Under the pieces are notes generated by a model that was not told the DNA's origin, ran no database searches, and saw only the letters and a program-made list of their open reading frames with translations. This document shows positions 1-5,988 of a DNA stretch of 5,988 nt, in pieces. Numbering within the stretch: position 1 is the stretch's first letter; each line of letters starts with the position of its first letter. The DNA is from an uncultured Planctomycetaceae bacterium (GTDB lineage: Bacteria; Planctomycetota; Planctomycetia; Pirellulales; Pirellulaceae). The position numbers and the translations under genes are program-made. The stretch covers positions 1 to 5,988 of the forward strand of contig CALBTA010000352.1 of assembly GCA_937967755.1 (NCBI GenBank), given 5' to 3'.

Positions 1-1
1 T

Positions 2-2335
2 TGGAGCGACCGCCTGCCGACGCCGGAAAGTCGGGCCACGTCGAAGGAAGTGCCAACGCTGCACCGGGTCGTCGATGCCGAAGGCCAGAAGCGGATCATC
101 ATGTGGTCGGGGCTTTACCCGGCCCGGCTGGCGGTCACCGAGGACGACGGGAAAGCTTGGAGCGAATTGAAACCGGTCGGCGATTGGGGCGGCATCGTGG
201 TGATGGGTTTTGTCGAAGCGCTGAACACCGGCAAGGGGCATTACCTGGCGATGTTCCATGACGATGGACGCTTTTTCACGGCCCAGGGAAAATTGCGGAA
301 TCCCAGAACGATGACACTCTACAAAACCTTTTCCACCGACGGCGGGCTGACATGGTCGTTTCCCGAAGAAGTGTACAAATCATCCAACGTTCACCTTTGT
401 GAACCAGGCTGTATCCGCTCGCCCGATGGCAAGCAAATGGCCGTGCTGCTGCGTGAGAATTCCCGGCGAAAGAACTCTCACATCATCTTCTCCAGCGATG
501 AAGGAAAAACTTGGAGCGCGCCACGCCAAGTGCCCCTGTCGCTCACCGGCGACCGCCACACGGGCAAGTACGCCCCCGACGGCCGATTGTTCATCAGCTT
601 CCGTTGCCGTTCGCCGAAACGTTCGGAAGACGACCGGCCGTTTTCCGGCGATTGGGTGGCCTGGGTTGGCACGTGGGACGACCTTGTCGCGGGGCGGACA
701 GGGCAATATTTCGTTCGCCTGAAAGACAACACCAAGGGCGCGGACTGCGCCTATCCGGGTGTTGAATTGCTTCCCGACGGAACCATCGTCACCACCACCT
801 ACGGGCATTGGGACGAAGGCGAGTCTCCGTACATCCTGAGTGTGCGGCTACGGTTGAACGAACTCGACGAGTTGGCAAAGAAACAAGCGAGTAAAGAACA
901 AATCGGCCGCCCCAATGTGCTGCTGATTACCTCGGAAGACAACGGGCCGGAGCTTGGTTGCTACGGCGACGCGTTCGCCCGCACACCCAACTTGGACCGC
1001 CTCGCCGACGACGGCGTGCGGTTCACGACCGCGCAAGTGCCATACTCCGTCTGCAGCCCTTCCCGGGCCGTGATTTTTACCGGGCTTTACCCACATCAGA
1101 ACGGTCAGGTCGGACTCGCGACGCACAAGTTCGCCATGTACCGCAAGTGGCCGAACATGGTCAGTCTGCTGAAACAAAACGGGTATCGAACTGGCATTAT
1201 CGGCAAGATCCATGTGAATCCCGAATCCGCTTTTCCTTGTGATTTTCGGGCGTTTCCTGGCAGCAACTTCAATGACCGCCCGATGGAAAAATTCGCCGAC
1301 GCCGCGGGCAAGTTCATCCGCGAAGGAGATGCGCCGTTCTTTTTAATGGTCAACTTTCCCGATGCCCACTTCCCACTCATCCGTCAGCAACATGGCTTGC
1401 CGAAGCAGCCGCTGGGACCAAGCGACGTCAAGCCGCTGCGGTGGATCGGTGCCGATTCGCCCCGCCTGCGAGAGTTCACTGCCAACTATTACAACTGCCT
1501 CTCGCGGTTGGATTCCGGCGTTGGGATGTTGCTCGACCGGCTGGAAGCATCGGGCCGTGCGGACAACACGCTGGTCATCTACCTCGGCGATCACGGTGCG
1601 CAATTCTCGCGTGGGAAGACATCCGTCTACGAGGCGGGATTGAACATCCCACTGATCATCCGCGCCCCGGGGTGCAAACCTGGAACCACTTGCGACGAGT
1701 TGGTCTCAACAGTCGATCTATTGCCAACCATCTTGCAAACCTGTGGCATCGACTACGCTTCCACAACAGAACAAACAACGGAACTGCCCGGCCGATCGCT
1801 CGTTCCGCTGCTGCGCGGCGAAGCACCGCCGTGGCGAGAGCACCTGTTCGCGATGACGACCGGCTCCGCCCCCGCGCTGTATTTCCCACAGTTCTCCGTT
1901 CGGGATGCGCGGTACAAGCTGATTATTTCGCCGCTGCTCGATCGAAAGAACACCTGCGCTCAGGCGTACCTTGACCGCTTCAATACCCATTTTGCCGCGG
2001 GAACTTCGGCGGAGGAAATCGCGGACAGTTCCGCGCGGGTGCGCGCCGTGTATGATACATATCTGAATCCGCCGGCGGTGGAACTCTATGACCTGACCGC
2101 CGACCCTTACGAATTTGTGAACCTGGCTGAATCGAAACAACATGCGGGAATTCGCGAGCGGTTGCTGAAGACGCTAAGAAACTGGCGAACGGCGCACCGC
2201 GATCCCTTGGCGGACAGTGATGTGTTGTCGCGGTTTACGGCCGAGCACGATGGGGCACCGCGGCGAAACTATCGGCGCGACAAATCTTTCCGCTGGCAAT
2301 ACCCCGATTATTTTTCCGCCGCCTTGGCGAATTGA
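2..2335 (+). CDS. Sialidase (BNR/Asp-box)-sulfatase fusion protein, 5'-truncated
   Basis: Predicted bifunctional glycan-degrading enzyme: exo-sialidase-like propeller followed by a type I sulfatase. The frame is open from base 2 and family-like sequence (WSDRLPTPES) lies before the first possible start, GTG at 50, so the true start and any signal peptide lie outside the window. Residues are counted from the codon at 2 (777 visible). Sialidase part, about 1-285: Asp-boxes at 46-53 (TEDDGKAW), 111-118 (STDGGLTW) and 164-171 (SSDEGKTW). E134 and R151 (CEPG...LLREN) are plausible catalytic Glu and triad Arg, and Y251 is a possible nucleophile; the N-terminal triad Arg would be off-window. A Lys-rich linker of about 17 residues (286-302) leads to the sulfatase at R303: E312/D313 metal site, CSPSRAVIFTG with formylglycine Cys at 351, GKIH (K402, H404), H456, GDHG (D530/H531) and K539. 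The sulfatase looks full length and resembles the sulfamidase/SGSH-like branch. Sulfatase assignment is strong; true sialidase activity is less certain because many BNR proteins act on other substrates. Confidence 0.87.
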   Translation, partial: WSDRLPTPESRATSKEVPTLHRVVDAEGQKRIIMWSGLYPARLAVTEDDGKAWSELKPVGDWGGIVVMGFVEALNTGKGHYLAMFHDDGRFFTAQGKLRNPRTMTLYKTFSTDGGLTWSFPEEVYKSSNVHLCEPGCIRSPDGKQMAVLLRENSRRKNSHIIFSSDEGKTWSAPRQVPLSLTGDRHTGKYAPDGRLFISFRCRSPKRSEDDRPFSGDWVAWVGTWDDLVAGRTGQYFVRLKDNTKGADCAYPGVELLPDGTIVTTTYGHWDEGESPYILSVRLRLNELDELAKKQASKEQIGRPNVLLITSEDNGPELGCYGDAFARTPNLDRLADDGVRFTTAQVPYSVCSPSRAVIFTGLYPHQNGQVGLATHKFAMYRKWPNMVSLLKQNGYRTGIIGKIHVNPESAFPCDFRAFPGSNFNDRPMEKFADAAGKFIREGDAPFFLMVNFPDAHFPLIRQQHGLPKQPLGPSDVKPLRWIGADSPRLREFTANYYNCLSRLDSGVGMLLDRLEASGRADNTLVIYLGDHGAQFSRGKTSVYEAGLNIPLIIRAPGCKPGTTCDELVSTVDLLPTILQTCGIDYASTTEQTTELPGRSLVPLLRGEAPPWREHLFAMTTGSAPALYFPQFSVRDARYKLIISPLLDRKNTCAQAYLDRFNTHFAAGTSAEEIADSSARVRAVYDTYLNPPAVELYDLTADPYEFVNLAESKQHAGIRERLLKTLRNWRTAHRDPLADSDVLSRFTAEHDGAPRRNYRRDKSFRWQYPDYFSAALAN

Positions 2336-2343
2336 ATACTCTC

Positions 2344-2347
2344 GGAG
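2344..2347 (+). promoter_or_regulatory. Ribosome-binding site of the lyase gene
   Basis: GGAG lies six bases before the ATG at 2354, inside the 18-base gap after the fusion gene's stop. It supports that ATG as the lyase start. The gap is too short for an independent terminator plus promoter, so the lyase is most likely read from the upstream transcript. Confidence 0.7.
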
Positions 2348-2353
2348 AACGAC

Positions 2354-3328
2354 ATGGGACTAAAACCTCGATTTACAGGGCTCATCGCTGCGACGTACAC
2401 ACCGCTCGATCGCGACGGCGCGCTCTGCTTGCCCCAGGTCGGCCCGATGGTCGACCGCCTGCTGGCCTCCGGTGTCAACGGCCTATACGTCTGCGGCAGC
2501 ACGGGCGAAGGGATGTCGCTGACCGTCGAAGAGCGAAAATCGTTGGCCCGCGAGTTCATCCGCTGTACGGCAAACCGAGCGCCGGTGATGATCCAGGTTG
2601 GCCACAACTGCCTGGCCGATGCCGCGGCGCTGGCCGCCGATGCTCAAGCCGCCGGTGCGGATGTGATTTCCGCGACCTGCCCTTCGTATTACCCCATCGG
2701 ATCGCTCGACGTGCTGATCGATTCGATGGCCCAAATTGCAGCCGCCGCGCCCGAGTTGCCGTTCTACTACTATCACATCCCCGTTCTGACGGGCGTGGAA
2801 TTTCCGATGGTCGAGTTCCTGCCCCGGGCGGCGAAGCGAATTGAAAACCTGGCCGGCCTGAAATTCACCAAGCCGACGATTCACGAATTTCAACAGTGCC
2901 AAGACCTCGACGCCGGCCGCTTCGATGTGCTGTGGGGGCTTGATGAGATGCTGCTTTCCGCCCTGGCCGTCGGTGCGCAGGGGGCAATCGGCAGCACGTA
3001 CAACATCGCCGCACCGCTCTACCGCAAGATCATCGAAGCATTCGTTGGCGGGAATATGAATGAGGCGCAGCGGCTGCAATCGCAAGCGGTGCAATTCATT
3101 CAGACAATCGCCCAATTCCCGTTCCACCCGGCGATGAAGGAGATTCTACGCTGGCAGGGTATCGACTGCGGGCCAGCGCGTCTACCGATGGCTTCACTAA
3201 CTGAACAGCAAGCGAACAACCTGCGCTGCGACCTGGAGCAGATCGACTTCGCCGCGCTCACCGGCCGCCCGTTTGTTTGCAATGGCTCGCTCGAAGCGGT
3301 CTCCACCAACCAGAAAGAAGCCGTATGA
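2354..3328 (+). CDS. nanA: N-acetylneuraminate lyase (DHDPS/NanA family)
   Basis: Class I aldolase of the dihydrodipicolinate synthase/NanA family (324 residues, full length), predicted to cleave Neu5Ac to N-acetylmannosamine and pyruvate in the cytoplasm. The TIM barrel carries the carboxylate-binding loop GSTGE (48-52), the catalytic Tyr140 in YYYHIPVLTG and the Schiff-base Lys170 in GLKFTK. The sugar-binding residues that set NAL apart from DHDPS are present: G195, D197 and E198 (GLDE) and S214 (GSTYN). These match E. coli NanA G189, D191, E192 and S208 (numbering from memory) at a constant offset of six. The YYYHIP and GSTYN blocks resemble the animal-type lyase (NPL) more than the YNIP form of E. 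coli NanA. There is no signal peptide, unlike the next protein. The ATG at 2354 has a good ribosome-binding site, and the stop overlaps the next start. Other DHDPS-family aldolases are possible in principle, but motifs and neighbours both favour Neu5Ac lyase. Confidence 0.93.
   Translation: MGLKPRFTGLIAATYTPLDRDGALCLPQVGPMVDRLLASGVNGLYVCGSTGEGMSLTVEERKSLAREFIRCTANRAPVMIQVGHNCLADAAALAADAQAAGADVISATCPSYYPIGSLDVLIDSMAQIAAAAPELPFYYYHIPVLTGVEFPMVEFLPRAAKRIENLAGLKFTKPTIHEFQQCQDLDAGRFDVLWGLDEMLLSALAVGAQGAIGSTYNIAAPLYRKIIEAFVGGNMNEAQRLQSQAVQFIQTIAQFPFHPAMKEILRWQGIDCGPARLPMASLTEQQANNLRCDLEQIDFAALTGRPFVCNGSLEAVSTNQKEAV
3312..3328 (+). promoter_or_regulatory. Purine-rich ribosome-binding region and ATGA stop-start overlap
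   Basis: The lyase stop TGA (3326-3328) overlaps the ATG (3325-3327) of the next gene. A purine tract AGAAAGAAG (3312-3320) sits four bases before the ATG; it is a weak Shine-Dalgarno match. This arrangement fits translational coupling between the two genes and fixes the start of the downstream gene, whose signal-peptide-like N-terminus begins at this ATG. Confidence 0.6.
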
Positions 3329-5988
3329 CGTTCCCCGTGTTTAGCAAAGCACACGCTGCTTGCGGCTTCGCCTGCATTGCAGCGCTGCTGCAGATCGTCG
3401 GCAGCGAAAGCACGTTGCGCGCCGACGTTCGCCTGCCGCAAGTCTTCAACGATCACATGGTTCTGCAACGCGATCAGCCGCTACCCGTCTGGGGTACAGC
3501 TTCGCCGGGTGAGGAAGTGACGGTCGAGTTGGGCGAAGCGAAGCGCCGCACAGTCGCCAACGAACGTGGCGATTGGCGCGTAACGCTGCCCGCGCAGGCG
3601 AAGAACGCACAGCCGCAGGAGCTGGTCATTTCCGGGAAAAACAGAATCGAGCTTCAAGACGTGCTTATCGGCGAGGTCTGGCTTTGTGCTGGGCAGTCGA
3701 ACATGGAATGGCCGCTCGCGAAAGTAGATGATGCCAAGCGGGAAGTTGCTACGGCAGATTTCCCGCAAATCCGCTTACTCTACCTGCGCGGGGCGGCCCG
3801 CGGCGGGTCGGGCGATTACACACCGGCGATGGTCCAGCGGCTGGCGGTCGACAGGTTCTGCGAAGGAACATGGGAACGCTGCTCGCCCGATTCGGCCCAC
3901 GACTTTTCGGCCGTGGCTTATTTCTTCTGCGAACGATTACACCAAGAACTCGGTGTGCCCATCGGCCTGATTTGCCCGGCTATCGGAGGCACACCGATCG
4001 AGGCGTGGATTCGCCGCGAAGCGATGGAAGCTCACCCCCAATTGAACCAACTTGTTCGCGGTAATTGGCTGACCAACGCGAACCTGGAACCTTGGTGCCG
4101 CACCCGGGCGAGCGAGAATTTGAGCCGCGCCCGAGGTGCCCAAGAAACCATCGCCGGCGACGACCTCGGGGCGAACCATTCGTTCAAGCCGTCGTTCATG
4201 TGGGATGCGGGCGTCGCTTCGCTCGTTGCCTTCGCCATCCGCGGCGCGATTTGGTACCAGGGCGAATCCAATGCACAGTCGTCTGCACAAGTCGCCCTGC
4301 ACGAGCAGCTCTTTCCGCTGCTGATTCGCGATTGGCGAACGCAATGGCGGCAAGGCGAGTTTCCCTTCATTTTCGTTCAGCTTCCCGCAATGAACCGCCC
4401 GCACTGGCCCGCGTTTCGTGACAGCCAGCGGCGAATGAATGATGCGATTCCCAACACCGGTATGGCGGTGACCATCGACTTGGGTACCGAGAACAACGTC
4501 CATCCCGGCGACAAACGCCCCGTTGGCGATCGATTGGCGCAATGGGCGCTGGCCAGCGCTTACGGCAAGAGCGAGGTTGCAGCATCAGGTCCTTTGATTT
4601 CTTCCGTGGAATTTCAGCGTGAACACGCCGTCGTACACTTCGATCTGGGCGGCGAGAAACTGACCACAACGGACGGCCAACCGCCGCGGCATTTTGAAAC
4701 GGCCGCCTCCGATGGCATCTTTCATCCCGCCAGCGCGGACATTGTCAATTCGTCGGTCAGACTTCATCCAACGCACGAAAACCGTATCGAGCAGATCCGC
4801 TACGCTTGGAAGCCGTTCCCCAAACCGGCGGTCAATCTGGTCAACGCCGATGCTTTGCCCGCTTCGCCGTTTCTTGTCCGCCGAAAGCAACTGGCATGGC
4901 AAGAGTTGCCCGACGTTCCCGATGCGTTCGGTTTTGGCGGGCCGCTGGTGGGCACGCACAACGAAGCGCTGATCGTCGCGGGTGGAGCGAACTTCCCCGA
5001 CGGCCCACCCTGGCCCGCAGATGACCAGCCCGCCGGCGCGAAGGTTTGGCACGACCGAATTTTCATACTGCTGCCCGGCGAAACGAAGTGGCGGGAAGCA
5101 GGCCGCTTGCCGCGGCCGCTGGCTTACGCCCCGGTCGTTTCGCACGCGACGGGGATGTACATCCTCGGCGGCGAAAGTTTCGATGAAACGCGCAAAAACC
5201 ACGATGTCGCCGGCATCGTGCGGCTGACGTGGGACGCGGGCGGCAAGAAGATCGTCGTGCAAGACGAGGCGCTGCCTCCCTTGCCCAAAGCCTCTTCGTA
5301 CCACGCCGGGGCGATTATCGAAGATACGATCTACGTCGCCGCGTCGCATGCCAAGGACGAGGATAGTTGGCGGCTGGATGAAAAGTCGATGTGGGCGTTG
5401 GACCTCGCCGCGGCGAAAGATGAGTTGGCGTGGAGATCGTTGCCACCTTGGCCGGGAGCGCCCCGTTTCAAGATGGCGATGGCCGTCGCCAACTACGGAA
5501 ACAAAGGCAGCCAACCGCATGGGCAACTGTTCATGTTCAGCGGCGGCACGTGGGTCCAAAATGAATCCGGCGAGATGGACCTTGCCAGATTCAAATACTT
5601 CGACAGCTCGTTCCGTTTCGACCCGGCAACCGAAAAATGGATGGTACTAGCCACGCTGCCGAAGCTCAAAGAAAAACGGACCATCGACACGACCGGCTAC
5701 CGCTACGACGCCGAGGCCACGGCTTGGGTTTTCGCCGAGGGCGAAGGGAAACCAGTCGACGTGAACCGCCTGTTCGATGCCAAGCCGCGCGCGGCCGCCG
5801 CGGCCGTCGCCGCGCTGGACGGTCACGGGCGCATCTTGCTTTTCAGCGGATCGACCGGTCGGTACGTCACGATGAACGTGAAAGACCGTCCATTGTTTCC
5901 CGCCGAAGTACTGGCCTACGACATAACCGCCGACCGCTGGAATGTGGCCGGAGCCATGCCCACCGCCGTTGTCACCACCGGCATCACC
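3325..5988 (+). CDS. Exported sialate O-acetylesterase-mutarotase (NanM-like) fusion, 3'-truncated
   Basis: The frame is open from ATG 3325 to the end of the window (888 codons, no stop), so the C-terminus is missing. Residues 1-33 look like a Sec signal peptide: Lys8, a hydrophobic stretch at about 12-25, and possible cleavage after LRA (31-33). Residues about 34-518 form a SASA/DUF303 SGNH-type esterase: GQSNM with nucleophile Ser125, the GGTPIEAW block (221-228), WYQGESN (310-316), Asp385 and the catalytic His393 in HPGDK. This family removes O-acetyl groups (typically 9-O) from sialic acids. From about Trp525 a Kelch beta-propeller follows (WQELPDVPDAFGFGGPL, then IVAGGANFPDGPPW, then GRLPRPLAY). 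It matches the cyclically permuted YjhT/NanM mutarotase family, which interconverts sialic acid anomers. About 364 residues of it are visible and probably only a few tens are missing. The domains are joined with almost no linker. Family calls are strong; the exact substrate is inferred from the neighbouring lyase and sialidase. Confidence 0.88.
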   Translation, partial: MTFPVFSKAHAACGFACIAALLQIVGSESTLRADVRLPQVFNDHMVLQRDQPLPVWGTASPGEEVTVELGEAKRRTVANERGDWRVTLPAQAKNAQPQELVISGKNRIELQDVLIGEVWLCAGQSNMEWPLAKVDDAKREVATADFPQIRLLYLRGAARGGSGDYTPAMVQRLAVDRFCEGTWERCSPDSAHDFSAVAYFFCERLHQELGVPIGLICPAIGGTPIEAWIRREAMEAHPQLNQLVRGNWLTNANLEPWCRTRASENLSRARGAQETIAGDDLGANHSFKPSFMWDAGVASLVAFAIRGAIWYQGESNAQSSAQVALHEQLFPLLIRDWRTQWRQGEFPFIFVQLPAMNRPHWPAFRDSQRRMNDAIPNTGMAVTIDLGTENNVHPGDKRPVGDRLAQWALASAYGKSEVAASGPLISSVEFQREHAVVHFDLGGEKLTTTDGQPPRHFETAASDGIFHPASADIVNSSVRLHPTHENRIEQIRYAWKPFPKPAVNLVNADALPASPFLVRRKQLAWQELPDVPDAFGFGGPLVGTHNEALIVAGGANFPDGPPWPADDQPAGAKVWHDRIFILLPGETKWREAGRLPRPLAYAPVVSHATGMYILGGESFDETRKNHDVAGIVRLTWDAGGKKIVVQDEALPPLPKASSYHAGAIIEDTIYVAASHAKDEDSWRLDEKSMWALDLAAAKDELAWRSLPPWPGAPRFKMAMAVANYGNKGSQPHGQLFMFSGGTWVQNESGEMDLARFKYFDSSFRFDPATEKWMVLATLPKLKEKRTIDTTGYRYDAEATAWVFAEGEGKPVDVNRLFDAKPRAAAAAVAALDGHGRILLFSGSTGRYVTMNVKDRPLFPAEVLAYDITADRWNVAGAMPTAVVTTGIT

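Noticed and set aside
50..52. GTG at 50 as the start of the sialidase-sulfatase gene
   Set aside because: The frame is open to base 2 and the codons before GTG (WSDRLPTPES) read as normal sialidase-family sequence, so the gene starts outside the window.
1..261. Plus-strand open frame at the left edge starting with TTG
   Set aside because: It overlaps the sialidase frame, has an Arg/Gly-rich composition typical of an out-of-frame reading of GC-rich DNA, and resembles no family.
2483..3127. Minus-strand open frame (214 residues) opposite the lyase
   Set aside because: It is antisense to conserved lyase motifs, with no ribosome-binding site or family resemblance; long antisense frames are expected in GC-rich coding DNA.
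4585..5559. Long minus-strand open frame (324 residues)
   Set aside because: It lies wholly opposite the esterase-mutarotase gene, has Arg-rich shadow composition and no recognisable domain; the sense frame has clear catalytic motifs throughout.
3728..5650. Several short plus-strand frames that could suggest the right half is a decayed or frameshifted region
   Set aside because: Reading codon by codon from ATG 3325, the frame is open to the last base with SASA and Kelch motifs in order, so the short frames are shadows.
5788..5816. GC-rich gcg/gcc run as a possible repeat or structured element
   Set aside because: It encodes a short Ala-rich strand of a Kelch blade and is ordinary GC-biased coding sequence.

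Overview
The window is a tightly packed, single-strand (+) stretch of three protein-coding genes. It looks like part of a sialic-acid (N-acetylneuraminate, Neu5Ac) scavenging operon. The DNA is fairly GC-rich with long open frames. The protein families point to a member of the Planctomycetes (Pirellulales-like): a planctomycete-style BNR sialidase, a type I sulfatase of the 'SEDNGPELGCYGD' kind, a DUF303/SASA-type sialate O-acetylesterase and a cyclically permuted NanM-like mutarotase. This taxonomic call is inference from family resemblance; no RNA gene or phylogenetic marker is present. Both outer genes run off the window.

Layout: (1) 2-2335, a 5'-truncated gene encoding an N-terminal BNR/Asp-box sialidase-like domain fused in frame to a complete formylglycine sulfatase. 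(2) After an 18-base gap with a good ribosome-binding site, 2354-3328 encodes a complete N-acetylneuraminate lyase. (3) Overlapping its stop codon by four bases (ATGA), a frame from 3325 stays open to the last base of the window (at least 888 codons). It encodes an exported sialate O-acetylesterase fused to a NanM-like Kelch-propeller mutarotase. Apart from the 18-base gap there is no non-coding DNA, and I see no RNA genes, mobile elements, repeats, CRISPR arrays or terminators.

Taken together, the genes describe one pathway. The sialidase domain would release terminal sialic acids. The sulfatase and O-acetylesterase domains would strip sulfate and acetyl decorations that block further use. 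The mutarotase would convert alpha-sialic acid, as released by retaining sialidases, to the beta anomer. After uptake, the lyase would split Neu5Ac into pyruvate and N-acetylmannosamine. Two of the three genes are two-domain fusions, so five activities are carried on three polypeptides. The sialidase-sulfatase fusion is the most unusual element and suggests use of sulfated, possibly marine, sialoglycans. Substrates are inferred from family and context only.
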